A DNA stretch of 64,000 nucleotides from Fonticula-like sp. SCN 57-25 (Eukaryota > Nucleariida > Rotosphaerida). Position 1 is the first letter of the stretch, and each line of letters opens with the position of its first letter. The position numbers and the translations under genes are program-made. The notes beneath the pieces were generated by a model. It had not been told where the DNA came from. It made no database searches and saw only the letters and a list, made by a program, of their open reading frames with translations. Shown piece after piece: positions 1 through 12,720 of this stretch. The stretch is from positions 1-64,000 of the forward strand of contig MEDX01000010.1 of NCBI GenBank assembly GCA_001724245.1, written 5' to 3'.

Positions 1-1875
1 GATGCACACAGTAATCATCATGATAAACAACATGGTACAGTATGGATACCATCAATGGCAGTCATCATCAACAACAGTCAACGCATGAATAACACTCATC
101 ATACAAGCAGCACCATACCCTCTTAACACATGCGCAGAGTAACATATCCTCATGAAAACATATCAAACAGCATAACAAACAACATATCAAACCATAACGT
201 ATTTCCCTTCTTTTCCAATGCACACCTGCGACTGCTCCGCCACCGACATTCTCTCCGTCGCCGCCGCCGTCGCCGCCGCCTCGGCCGCATCCCGCATGTC
301 GCGCAGCTGCTCCAGCGCCTGCAGACGCGCCTCGGTGAGACCGCCGGGCAACATCGCGTCAAACTCGTCGGGGTTGAGCATGTCAACGTCCTCCATGTGC
401 TGAAGCAGAGCAGAGATCGCCGTCGCTTCAAAGGAGTCATTGACGGGAGCAGTTGTAGTAGTACTAGTTGTAGTAGTAGTTGTAGATGTGGGATTAGTGG
501 CAGTGGCGGAGGGAAGTGATGAGCCGCCACGTGGACCTGGGGTGGTGTCAGTATCGGGGCAGCAAGGGGTAGGAAACGGTTAAAATGGATAGGAAAAGCA
601 AAAAAGGCGGGAAAAGAAGGGAAAAAAGAAGACAAACGATACGAAAGAAAACAGAAATCAAAACATAATAAAAACACCTAAAGAACGCACCAAACATGAC
701 GTATTCGAATGAGACGATGTTGAGGACGCGCTCGATAAACACCTCGTCGTCCAATAACAATGCTAAGCGACACAGTCAGCAAAATAACGTCCGCGTGGAC
801 AAGTATGTACCGTGGTTATAGTCGACCGCGCGCGTCTCTGGGCGCCAGAGTGGCCGCTCGGCGTCCTTTGCCCACTCGAACGCTATTGGCTCGCTTAGTA
901 ATTTTTACCCAATCAGAGCGTGCGCACATATGCCGCGGGTGCCCTTGTCGTACACGCAGCTCACCAGGATGCAGACAAACCACTGGAAAGAGTTTTCCTT
1001 GAGGCGGCGCACCATGCCGGGCAAATTAGCTGGAATCAGTCATAAAATCAGACAAATCAGAGCATGAAGAGGATGCGCCGTACGGATCTTGCGCAGGTCA
1101 AAGTGCGACTCCATCGAGCCGAGGACATCTTCCAGGAAAAAGGCCGACGTTTCAACTACTTCCCATTCGAAAAAGGAAAAGAGCGCAACTACGAAATCAT
1201 CGTCTGCGCAGAGGATTGTATGCACATTGGCCGCCTGGCGGGCATCGGGATCAGCAAACACGGCAGGAGAAGCAAGGATAACAAAAGAGCCACAAGCAGC
1301 AAAAGCACACCAATAGCAAAGTAAAGCAATATGACTGTCATTGGCCACGGTCACAACCGTCATGGCCAGCTAAAACTACACTGCACGATGCGGCGTACGT
1401 GATGGTGTAGATCTCGCAAGACGGTCAGCGCCCGCTCCAGCATTGTAACCTCACCTGAAATCGCCTTTGCGCGCCCTCTCTTGGCATAGCGCACCAACAG
1501 CCTGGCCGTGATCGTTGCGAGCCCGGCGTCGACCAGCATCCACATGGTGTCCGGCTCCATGGTCATCGCCAGCATGTCGTACATGGTGTACAGTTTCGGG
1601 GCGAGCGTTGACAAATCCCGATCAAAGTCAAGCCCTATACGAACAAAAGCAAGGGTATCAACCACGTCTTGTATAGAGTGCGTCATCTTCTTGTAGCGAG
1701 TCGGCAGCGGGTCCTTGACTCCCGCGATGCCCTGCTCGCGACGCGCCAGCCGCGCTGTCACCGAGCATGGCGCGGGGCGGCAGGAGGTAGGGGGATCGTC
1801 AAACAAATTTACAGGCGGGAGATCGTCTGTCGGGATGCGCGTGGGGTAGCCAAACAACTGACGCAGCCGATTCAT
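1..1875 (-). CDS. TRPC4AP/TRUSS-like protein, N-terminal part (partial)
   Basis: The gene reads leftward from an ATG at 1875 and runs off the window at base 1. The visible exons encode about 170 residues (1875 to about 1405), then a stretch containing HTILCADDDFVVALFSFF and FFLEDVLGSMESHFDLRKIR (about 1240-1080), then NLPGMVRRLKENSFQWFVCI (about 1020-960), LLDDEVFIERVLNIVSFEYV (about 755-695), and a Thr/Ser-rich stretch followed by an Ala-rich helix (about 540-225). From memory of the family, the middle exons follow human TRPC4AP in order: an xDFVxxLF segment, a xxIEDxLG-like segment, then xVPNLxxLVS and a FCRxLAV-like helix. TRPC4AP is a DDB1-CUL4 substrate receptor and TNF-receptor/TRPC4 scaffold with helical repeats. 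Introns use GTACGC-type donors. The start codon is tentative. The 3' part lies outside the window. Confidence 0.5.
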
Positions 1876-2263
1876 GGCTGCCTCTGCTGCTGCGACCGGA
1901 TCGCCGCCGACCGGCCGACGACGGTGACAAGGATTGCGGCCACGTGGATATCAATCTCGATTCAAGTAAGGTGCAAAACAATCTTTGAGTGACTGTCTTG
2001 TGACATGTGATAGGCCTCTGCAGTGCTCATATTTATGGCTATGCAGCCCACACGTACGCTCCAATCTTTAAGCGTGTATTTCACATGATATTTGATGGTC
2101 CATAATTATGGACAATTAATAGTCAACGTCGTCTGTTCCATATCAGTGGCAATCCAACTATATTGGTTTGAAAACAAAAACTATCAAGCACACATACTAA
2201 ATAAGCGATATGCGCTACTAAACACAAACAACGAGAGCCTATCTGTTTCACGCTCGATCGCGC
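1876..2263. other. intergenic, 3' flank of the first tandem secreted-protein gene
   Basis: AT-rich spacer with no convincing ORF. The part nearest 2263 resembles 5380-5490 (both carry a GCAA(T)TCCAACT.ATATTGGTT-like block), so the tandem duplication includes about 150 bp of 3' flanking DNA. Confidence 0.6.
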
Positions 2264-5115
2264 CTACAGCGGCACATTCTTGAGGTAGTTGATAAACATC
2301 AACATGCGGCCGTCCACATTATCGGACGACATGAGCGTGTCGGACCACTACCAAACAAACATGTCAGAAAAGATAAAAATCAGTGGCAATGTACGTACGC
2401 TCGACCACATGTCGGGGTCAAAGACGCCGCTGTGCGGGATGCAGAAGGACCCGATATTGTCCGAAGCCGGCGGCGAGTCCTTGTAAATGCCGCCGAACAC
2501 CGAGTGCGCAAAGGAAGTGACAGTGGTCCAGAAGGAAGTCGGGCCGCTGCAGCGCTGATCATAGTCAGAGCTGCGCTGGTCAAACGGAACATTGTAGCAG
2601 ACGTTGGACTTGTCAATGTTGTCGGTCGAAAAGTAATAGTCGAACCAGTCGTCGGCTAAAGATCGATCGTAAGCATTCGTGCTAAAAACAGTGGAAAACA
2701 GTGGAAAATAGGTGCAAAACAGTGGATAGACAGCATAAAACAATGGAAAATGGTCACAAAAGTCGCAAGAAGGCGTACCGGCCATGTTGGTAAGAAGGTG
2801 CTCGTCCAGGAGGGCAATGACGTTGTTGCACGACATGCGACCATACTTCGTCGTGGGGCAATCCAGATTCTATACAGCCATCAAATGAGCATTTAAAACC
2901 AATGCAAATGCCAGAATAACGCACCGTCGAGCACGGCTTGAACCCGCCAAAGAACGATGTGCAGTCCGCGCCGAGGCAGTCGACCGTACCAATCGGAAGT
3001 GACGACGTGCTGTTCTCGCAGGCAACGCAGCCACCGCGCGCCTCAATTGTAAGACGGATGCGCAGGTCCATCTGCATCACACTGTCAAGGCCTGTTTATC
3101 GGTCAGTACAGTTAATAAAAACAGTCGTGAACGTACCCGTCCAGTCAACCGCGATGATGCCATTGTCAAGGTACTGGTAAAACGAAAACGAGTCGGGCAA
3201 GTTCTTCAGGCAAAATAAACAGTCAGCAATCACAATATTACGATGCGCTCGTTGATGTATGACGTACCATGACAGTATCCTTGATATAACGGTACAGGAT
3301 GTAGCGGTAGTCTGCATAGTCGGGGAAGGTCGCATACGCATACTCAAACAACGAGTACGCGTCAAATTGAAGACTATAATTTTACATGAGTGGTGAATGC
3401 GATATTAAGAAAGAGCGGCGTACAGGTGAAGCAGCGGCGAAATGACGCCAAAGCGCGCGCGGAACGCCTCCAAAAGAAGCTCAGGGCTCGTCTCGCATTT
3501 CTGCAAAAATCGGTCAGCCAACTGCATGTACAAAAACAGTCAAATGTACCGTTGCACGGAAGAGAAGGTCTTCTATAAACTCGATGAACGGTACTGCAGC
3601 TTCGATGCCGATGTACTGCTGCAGGCCAAACAAGTTGATCATGAGGCGGCCGTCAACGTCCAGCTCGGCCAGACGAGTAGCAGGTGGCACGGCGCGCTGC
3701 TCCGGCGGCTGAGCCAGGCGTGCCCTGATGTCCTCGCCGCTGTCGAGGATGCCGTCCCACGATAACAGCGCCGTCTGGTTCAGCGTGTACCGGCGCGGGG
3801 TATACGACCCGTACTCTGGGTAGTCCGCGGGCTGCCAGCACTGAAGAGTACCGCTATAGTTGCGCGACACCTGCCAGTGCGAGCCAGTGAACTCTTCCAG
3901 ATACCCATTGCCTGCATAGGGGCATTTATCAGAACGATGGGTTACACGAGCAGACGTCGGACGCACCGACGTTGGCAAGCTCCTCGAGGCCGCAAATCTG
4001 AAGGATGTCCTGGTTGAAGGGGCTTTCAAAGAGGTTCTTGTTGACATACGTCATCAAGGCGGAGAAGAGGTCGTTGGCCGGCGTGCGGGGAGAGGAGGCC
4101 CCGCTCTCCTGGTAGCAGCCCGGCGCGACTGTCTGGTAGTAGTCGAAAATGTCATACGACTGTTATACATGCGTGAAAGATGCACAAAAAATAAGCCTTC
4201 AAAAGAACTTGCAAATACCATTTCGTACGCGGAGCGCGTCAAAGACGTCCGAAGGAAAGTCGGGGTTGGACGTGTTCAAGTAGTCGGAACACGTCATACC
4301 CGATGCGCAGTACGAATTCTTGCAGAACGAAGCAAGGTCGCGACAGCCCGGCCCGTCGCAGTCAAGGCTGAAAGCGGGCTTCCAGGGCAGCTCGACATCT
4401 TCGCAGCGGCGGATCGAGACACGCAGATCAAGGTGGAGGTCTTGAAGCGGCATCGTCATGAGGCACGTCCCGTCCTCCAGCCACGACTGCAGCGTGCAGG
4501 TCGCTGTGTATCAACAGCACGCGTTAATAAAAGGGTGATGCAGAGCCAAACGCGACGCACAAGGAAAGTTGGCGCTGAAGATGTCGAGCATGTAAAAGTC
4601 GCGAGGAAATGAACGCGTCTGGCAATTGTTGGAGCTCGGGCGGCGGGGGTTGGCATCAAGCAAGTTGAGCAAAGCGGTGAACGGGTCTGCGCTCAGCATG
4701 ATCTCTAAACAGACAATTGGTAAGGAAGTGGTTACGAGGGCAGGTTTCTGCGCACGTTCGTCGTCAACGCTACCGCACTCGCACTCGACGCGCTCGCGAA
4801 GCATCTCTGGTGCACGGTGAGATTAGCAGAATCCATAACCATACGAAGGGCGCATACCGACAAGGGTCTCCAAAGCTCTATCCGCAACGGTCGCACCGGA
4901 CGTGCTCACGCGAATCATGGGGTCATTCGGCTAATGGAGGGTGCACATTGAAAACACGGGGGACGGGGTGAGCAAGCACTCAGCAAGATCATAACGATGC
5001 GCACAAAAATGACAAAGTCACCATTGCACTGGTGGGAAATGAACGTGGTCCAACCGTCCCACGCGTGCGCGCTGGCCAGAAGGAGCGCAAGCAGCGCAAC
5101 AGTCTGAAGCCGCAT
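2264..5115 (-). CDS. secreted cysteine-rich protein of unknown family, copy 1 (intact)
   Basis: Fourteen exons can be joined in frame, giving about 700 residues. The start at 5115 opens a clean signal peptide (MRLQTVALLALLLASAHA, then WDGW). The mature part has well over twenty cysteines, several N-x-S/T sites (for example NYSGT and ENSTS) and no later membrane segment, so a secreted or luminal glycoprotein is expected. Landmarks in order: ISHQCNGDFVIF; RVECECGSVDDE; SFPRDFYMLDIFSANFP; CTLQSWLEDGTCLM; RRCEDVELPWKPAF; FDYYQTVAPGCYQESG; EEFTGSHWQVSRNYSG; ELDVDGRLMIN; GCVACENSTSS; SCNNVIALLDEHLL; RCSGPTSFWTTVTSFAH; ending NYLKNVPL. Introns are 44-75 nt with GT(A/G)CG donors. I do not recognise the family. 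Its head-to-tail paralogue lies immediately upstream (5491-8289). Confidence 0.8.
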
Positions 5116-5490
5116 CGTCTTCCGAGGCTCGCGGGGGCAGGCAAAGTTTGCAGTGTGCCAACATGAATCAAAAATTACCTCTTTTGGATGAGCGCGCCAT
5201 ATATGGACAATGACCGATTGATAAGGGAGTTTTTCAGATCGATAGCAATCAGTCGGTTTGCGGTTGTGCAAAGTGTCTATGTGGAATACACAAGGGCAAC
5301 ACCGGCCACAAATTATCGCAAACGGCTCTTAAAAAATAATGCTTCCACCTGCCTTCTTTTCGGTCGCATGTGTATCCGAATCTTTGCAATTCCAACTGAT
5401 ATTGGTTGAGCGCACGCACTCATGCTAGATAATTATCCAATAAGCGCCATTAAACCCATACATCAATTGGCTATCAGCGCTCGCTCGAGC
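5116..5490. other. spacer between the two tandem copies
   Basis: AT-rich, no supported gene. It holds the promoter side of copy 1 and the 3' flank of copy 2. The piece around 5380-5490 is similar to the flank of copy 1 at about 2140-2263, which marks it as part of the duplicated unit. Confidence 0.6.
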
Positions 5491-8289
5491 CTACAGCGGC
5501 ACATTCTTGAGGTAGTTGATTTTCACCAACATGCGGCCGTCCACATAGTCGGACGACGCGAGCGTGCTAGACCACTACCAGACGCACACAAACATGTCAG
5601 TAACGATAAATAATTATCAGTGGCAATGTGCGTACGCTCGACCACATTTGGGAGTCAAAGATGGCATCGTGCGGGATGCAGAATGACCCGACATTGTTGG
5701 CGGCCGGCGGGGAGTCCTTGTAAATGCCGCCGAGCACCTTGTGCGCAAAGGAAGTGACAGTGTTCCAGAACGAAGTCGGGCCGCTGCAGCGCTGGTCGTA
5801 GTCCGAACTGCGCTGATCAAATGGAACATTGTAGCAGATATTGGTCTTGTCGATGTTGTCGGTCGAAAAGTAATAGTCGAACCAGTCATCGGCTGAGCAT
5901 ATGAGCAAAAACGTGTTAGGTAAATGTTGCAAAACAGTGTCAAAAAAGGTATAAAAAGACATACCGCGCATATCGGTCAGAAGGAACTCGTCCAAGAGGT
6001 CAAAGACGTTGTTGCACGACATCCGCCCGTACTTTGTCGTGGGGCACTCCGAGTCCTTTGTGATCAATGAATGAGTATTGAACGGCACGTGCATGTTATG
6101 GAAACGCGCTGCGCACCGACGAGCACGGCTTGAACCCGCCAAAGAACGACGTGCAGTCCGCGCCGAGACAGTCCACCTTCATAATCGGGAGTGATGACGT
6201 GCTGTTCTCGCAGGCAACGCAGCCGCCGCGCGCCTCAAACATGAGGCGAAGGCGCAGGTCCATTTGCATCACGCTGTCAAGGCCTGAAGAGCACAATAAA
6301 CGCGTCAGCACAGTGAAATATATATGCTTTACTCACCCGTCCAATCGACCGCAATGACGCCGTTTTCGAGGTACTGGAAAAAGGAGAACGAGTCGGGGAA
6401 GTTCTAAAGGCCATATAAACCGTTAGCAATCATTGTGTAGCGCTTTTGCTACGCACCATCACCATGTCCTTGACATATCGGTAGAAGAGGGTGCGGTAAT
6501 CCTCGTAGTAGGGGAAAGTTGCATACGCGTAATCCACGAGCGAGTACGCGTCAAACTGGAGACTGCAGGTGTACTACTATTAGTGTTTTGATCAATGTGA
6601 TAAGAGAGCGTGCAGCGCACAGGTGCAACAGCGGCGAAATGACGCCAAAACGGGCGCGGAACGCCTCCAAAAGAAGAGGAGGGCTTGTCTCGCATTTCTA
6701 TGCATTGCAAACGGTTAGCGGCATGCAAACAACATAATAAGGAAAACTATTCGTACCGTTGCGCGGAAAAGGACGTCCTCGACAAACTCAATGAACGGCA
6801 CAGCTGCCTCGATACCGATGTACTGCTGGAAACCAAACACGTTGATCATGAGGCGGCCGTCAACGTCCAGCTCAACCAGGCGCGTCGCCGGCGGCACCGC
6901 GCGCTGTTCGGGGGGCTGCGACAGACGCTTCCTAATGTCCTCGCCGCTGTCAAGGATGCCGTCCCACGAGCGCAGCGCCGTCTGGTTCAGCGTGTACCGG
7001 CGCGGCGTGTACGACCCGTACTCGGGGTAGTCCGCGGGCTGCCAGCACTGGAGCGTACCGCTGTAGTTGCGCGACACCTGCCAGTGCGAGCCAGTAAATT
7101 CTTCCAGGAACCCATTGCCTGCATAGGGGGAGCGGTAAGGGACGTAGATCAATGACAAAAGCAACGTACCGACGTTGGAGAGCTCCTTGAGGCCGCACAT
7201 TTGCATAATGTCCTGGTTGTTGGGGTTCTCAAACAGGTTGTTGTTGATGTATGTCATCAGGGCAGAGAAAAGGTCGTTAGCCGGCGTGCGCGGGGAATAG
7301 GCCCCGCTCTCCTGATAGCAGCCCGGCGCCACTGTCTGGTAGTAGTCGAAAATGGAATAGTACTACCATTTTTGCACAAAAGATAAGCATTCAAAGTGAT
7401 TAAAATGGAATTGCGCACACGAAGCGTGTCAAACACGTCTGTGGGAAAGTCGGGGTTGGACGTGTTGTAGTAGTCGGTGCACGACATGCCCGACTCGCAG
7501 TGCGTATGCTTGCAGAACGAAGCAAGGTCGCGGCAGCCGGGCCCGTCGCAGTCAAGGCTGAAAGCGGGAATGTGCGGCGTCTTCCAGGGCAGCTCGACAT
7601 CTTCGCAGCGGCGGATCGTAAAGCGGCATCGTCATGAGGCACGTTCCGTCCTCCAGCCACGACTGCAGCGTGCACGTCGCTGTGTATTCAACAGCACGCG
7701 TTAACAACAGGGTGATACAAAGCCAAACGCGACGCACAAGGAAAGTTAGCGCTCAGGATGTCGAGCATGTAAAAGTCGCGGGGGAAGGAACGCTTCTGGC
7801 AGCTGTTGGAGCTCGGGCGGCGGGGGTTTGCATCGATCAAGTTGAGCATGGCGGTGAACGGGTCCGCACTCAGCATGATCTCTAGCATGATAAGAGTTGT
7901 AAGGGCTTGGTTAAGATGGAAAGCACGATTATTGCGTACGCTCTTCGTCAATGCTACCACACTCGCACTCGACGCGCTCGCGAAGCATCTCTGGGGCACG
8001 GTGAAAATTCGATAACCATACGAACGGTGCATACCAACGAGGGTCTCCAAAGCCCTATCCACAACGGTCGCGCCGGACGTGCTCACGCGAATCATGGGGT
8101 CATTCGGCTAATGGAGGGTGCACATTGAAAGCACGGGGTGAGCAAACACTTACACTTTAGACCAAGCGCGATGCGCACAAAAATGACAAAGTCGCCGTTG
8201 CACTGGTGGGAAATGAACGTGGTCCAACCGTCCCACGCATGCGCGCTGGCCAGAAGGACCGCGAGCAGCGCCGCAGTCTGAAGCCGCAT
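5491..8289 (-). CDS. secreted cysteine-rich protein of unknown family, copy 2, with a frame break
   Basis: Paralogue of 2264-5115 with the same 14-exon plan and a signal peptide MRLQTAALLAVLLASAHA starting at 8289; it ends NYLKNVPL at 5491. Exons are far better conserved than introns. One exon is disrupted. After TCLMTMPL, copy 1 has 28 nt (4427-4454) where copy 2 has only 2 (7619-7620), a net loss of 26 nt. The downstream frame (RRCEDVELPWK, then a 12-nt in-frame insertion, then PAFSLDCDGPG) is therefore not continuous with the upstream one. Read straight through, translation stops at about 7552, after roughly a quarter of the protein. All other exons remain open with intact splice sites, so either the break is recent, the base calls are wrong, or an unusual splice bypasses it. 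Confidence 0.65.
7619..7621 (-). other. frame-breaking 26-nt deletion in copy 2
   Basis: Flanks of about 26 bp on either side are identical between copies (ending in GGCGGATCG and beginning AAGCGGCATCG on the + strand), but copy 2 keeps 2 nt between them against 28 nt in copy 1. The loss is not a multiple of three. Confidence 0.7.
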
Positions 8290-8761
8290 CGTCTTCCGAG
8301 CCTTGCAGGAGCAGGGGGGGAGACTGGGGAGAGGCAGACAGGCAGACTTTGCAACAGGAAAGTGAGGCAACGTGGTGCAAACTTGCCAACTAAACGACGG
8401 GATTTCCTTTTTTGGAAGATGTTCAGAAACTATCCCAAATATGGGCAATCTCTAATCGAAAAGGGAATTTTGCATTTTCTGATAGGGCACAGAGGAAGAA
8501 AAGGTAAAGACGTTAGGGTCGGTGCACAAAGAGTGCGTGACGCCTCGAATCAAGACAAAAAAAAAAGCCATTCAGAGCAAAATGGGTACAAAAGGCAAAC
8601 GAACAAGGCGCGGAAAGAGAAGCCCGACGAACGGGACAGCGAGTCGCTATTAACACTCCAAAGATACTATTCAGTAAATCCAATATCGCCTCGCCGATTC
8701 TGCTTCTCCTACACGCCCACTGCTCCCGAGGGAGCATCCCTGGAGGCCCAAATCAGCGCTT
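8290..8761. other. intergenic between RAB2 stop and copy 2 start
   Basis: 472 bp containing the presumed promoter of the copy 2 gene and the 3' end of RAB2. A purine-rich GGGGGAGACTGGGGAGAGG tract lies just upstream of the copy 2 ATG. No coding signal supported by homology or splice sites was found. Confidence 0.5.
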
Positions 8762-9860
<1,099 letters not shown>

Positions 9861-10069
9861 TCTACCAAAAAACAAGCGCAGGTCAGCCTCTTATGTACGC
9901 GACGCGAAGCGGCAACTTTGCTAACCGCGATGACGCACTCTGCGACTCGAATAGTCCACAGTCAGGGCACCGACAGCAAACACTTGAGCAGAGAAAGGAT
10001 TGTTCAGATGAACGGTTTGGTCGGGCTGAAACCGACAAGGTGACGAATCTGTCCACGTGGTCGTGAACG

Positions 10070-10948
10070 ATGGCGGACGATGCGGCCAAGGCGGCGGCGG
10101 CGGCTGCCAAAGCAGCGTCGCAGCTCGAAAAGGAGGCGGCGGCAGCCGAAGCACGTCGCACCTACACCCCGCTTGTTTTGAAGGAGGCGTATTTTCTTGA
10201 TCAGGACAATGTTACAGAGTTTGATTCCGACGTATCCCGGACGGATCGCGTGTCGTTTGGCGACCTCAAGGCGCGCGTGGACTATGCGTTCCTTGTGAAC
10301 GATCACGCGCGCGTCATCTCTCTCGTTGATTCGTGGGTTGCCTCCTCGCGTCCCTCTGGTGCGACGCTCCGCGACATGTCCGAGGCCGCGTGCCGCTCCT
10401 CCTTCAAGCTCGGCCGCCACGCCGACGCCCTGCGGTACCTCGATCTCGGTGGTGCACGCCTATCGACGCACCCCTCGCAGCTGCTGCGCGTGCGTATCCT
10501 CCGCGCGCTCGGCCGTCACCTTGACGCGTTCGATGCGCTGCGCGGCTTTTTGGAAGGCGAGCCGCTGCACGTGGTCGGGTGGACGATGATGGGCGACCTG
10601 ATCCACGAGGAAGCGCCCCACGTGGGGGCGCTGGCGTCGTTCTGCTGGTCGTCGGCGGTGGTGTACGCGCTGTACCAGAAGCGCGACCTTGACGCTACGG
10701 CTATGGGGCGGCGCAGGAGCGAACGCGACGAGGCGGTGCTCGAGCGGCGGCTGGCGGCGCTGCCCGAGGAAGGCCGGCGGCTGACGACGGGCGAGCAGGT
10801 GCGCGCGTACGCGGCAGAGGTGGCCGACGCGGGCGAGTGGCGGGCGGCGCTTGCTTGGTTTGCGACGCTGAACGTCATGTCGGCGGAGGAAATGGCGGCC
10901 ATGAGGGCCAAGGAGGCCAAGGAGATCATGTTCAAGGCGGAGAACTGA
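10070..10948 (+). CDS. TPR-like protein, possibly C8orf76-like
   Basis: Single exon, 292 residues. It opens with an Ala-rich charged segment (residues 1-33), then a helical array. Pieces such as ALRYLDLGGARLS, RILRALGRHLDAFDALRGFL and EPLHVVGWTMMGDLIHEEAP have TPR-like spacing, and the end has WRAALAWFATLNVMSAEEMA plus a charged tail. The segment order (repeat, then GRHxxAx, then a W-G-x-L helix, then a run of Ala/Ser helices) is faintly like the vertebrate C8orf76 family, but this rests on memory of a weakly conserved protein. No transmembrane or signal sequence. It shares an upstream region with RAB2. Lack of introns is unusual for this window. Confidence 0.75.
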   Translation: MADDAAKAAAAAAKAASQLEKEAAAAEARRTYTPLVLKEAYFLDQDNVTEFDSDVSRTDRVSFGDLKARVDYAFLVNDHARVISLVDSWVASSRPSGATLRDMSEAACRSSFKLGRHADALRYLDLGGARLSTHPSQLLRVRILRALGRHLDAFDALRGFLEGEPLHVVGWTMMGDLIHEEAPHVGALASFCWSSAVVYALYQKRDLDATAMGRRRSERDEAVLERRLAALPEEGRRLTTGEQVRAYAAEVADAGEWRAALAWFATLNVMSAEEMAAMRAKEAKEIMFKAEN

Positions 10949-11161
10949 GGCGAATTTCAGGAAGACCGAGACGCATAGACGGTTTTCGTGTACCAACAAG
11001 TATTGCTAGCAAATTGTATTATATGTGTGAATAGATTATGCTGAACCGAGGAATGAAAGGCAATGATGCAGAAACTGATAATCTTGCCCCATTATAGCTT
11101 TACCCACAATGTCTCCCCCCGTGCACAGCCGCGAAATAAGCACAAATAACAATTATTTTAT

Positions 11162-12487
11162 TTAAACAGACGAACTGAGCGCGACGCGGTACTTTTCGAG
11201 CGTGTCCTCAAACAGACCCTGGAGCTTTTCATAGTACTCTTCCGCGCTCTGCTTCTTGACGACATCGAGCTCGTCCTCGTTCTCTTTGAGGAGACGCTGC
11301 TTGACAGCGAGCCTGTACTCGCGCACGCGCGCCTTATCGCCCGCCGAGATACCCTTGAGCGCCGCAATCTCGCCGACGCGCACCGCCTGCCGCTTGCTCA
11401 GCTTGAGCTCGCGGCAGACGCGCTCGACCGCCTCCTTGGGCGACTTTGCCACCGCGGCCGACAGAGACGCGTTCGACGCCAGCGCGCGGTAGTCGCACGC
11501 GTCGCGCAGCGCCTGGAAGACGTCCGCGGGGTCCTCGACGGTCACGTCAATGACGTCGGGCCGCGACCGAAGCAGCGACATTATCGAATCGTAAAACTTG
11601 GCTGCGAGAATGGGTCAGAAAAGCGCAGGAAACCAGCAAGAAAACGCACCGCCAAGCCGCTGGCGCTGATACGGCGGGAAAATAATAAACTGACTATGGG
11701 AAAGGTAAGCCACATGGTTGGGGAAAAGGGCGCGTACGAGATGCGGAAGCGGATCTTGTCGGGGTGGTGGTAGAACGCGTACGTCGTGCAGTAGCCGACG
11801 GTCGCGAGCGACTTTTCGCCGTTGGAGACCGTCCGGCGCACCCTTTTCGCCGCTGTTAGCGCATATTATTTATAAAAATGCAACGAAAAGACGCACAAAT
11901 AGAAAATTTCCCAGCGCGGGTCGACGTCGAGGAGCCGCGCGCCGTCAATGTAGAAAACCGAGAGGACCTGAGCGCGGTCGTGGAAGGGGCGCGCATCGGC
12001 CAGTGCGGCCTCGCCCTCAACCTTGTACACAAGGTATGTCTCGCCGCTCTCGCCTGACGGAGCCGCAAACTCGCCGACCTGCTCGCCCGGCGGCGTCCAG
12101 GATTCGGCGTCGCTGTCGACGGCGCGCAGGTACGAGTCGAGATCGCGCGTAGCGACGCCCTCGGGGTACCACTCCTTGAGCTTGCCAACAACGTCCGTCG
12201 CCGTCGAGTGCTGCTTCGAGTCGCTCTCAAACATGATAAAGGGGCGGAGCGAGCCGGCCGCAAAGAACAGATCAACGCGCGGGTTCACATGCCCGCGGAT
12301 CGTCTCCTCGGGCTCATCGTCAAACACCTGATGCAGATACTCGGCGGGATACGTCGGCGATCGCTCCCAATCGGTACCCTTTGACACTGGAAGCAGTACG
12401 TCAGAACCGCCACGTATGCACAAAGTAAGACGCACGAAAGCGCAGCTGCACAGCCTCGCCCGCAGGCACCTCAACAGGCCCGCCCAT
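11162..12487 (-). CDS. HAT1: histone acetyltransferase type B catalytic subunit
   Basis: Type B acetyltransferase that acetylates newly made histone H4 before deposition. Five exons from the ATG at 12487 (MGGPVEVPAGEAVQLRF) give roughly 390 residues. Family marks in order: YLHQVFDDEPEETIRG (compare IFGDEEKIFGY in human HAT1), a LDVDPRWEIFY strand, ATVGYCTTYAFYHHPDKIR (human VGYATVYEYYAYPDKIRP), then the acetyl-CoA loop FPPYQRQRLGG, and DVTVEDPADVFQALRD (human DITAEDPSENFVKLRD). The C-terminal helical domain follows, with KLSKRQAVRVGEI. Introns carry GTGCGT, GTACGC and GTGCGT donors; the acceptor before VRRTVSNGEK is probably ...GAAAAG. Stop at 11162. Confidence 0.92.
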
Positions 12488-12720
12488 GATCGACCTGCAC
12501 ACACGAATGAAAAGCGCGCCAAATCAAACTGGCCAATCAGAAGCGAGGATCCTTGGCAGTGCGCGCCAAATCGAACAGATTTGAGCGTGAAATGACGAGA
12601 ATTATAATGGCACGATATGGCTACTGTATGCATGTTGTAAAGACGAGTGCATTCATAAAATGATAGTGTTACATGATAGGAAAACATGACATATTTCTAG
12701 TGCTTCTCCAATGCGACTGA

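Noticed and set aside
7620-7680. A possible 50-nt intron (GTGCCT...GTCGAG) that might bypass the copy 2 frame break
   Set aside because: Removing it joins to the wrong frame (reading CPGRRRTFPLSALTATG), so it does not restore the conserved protein.
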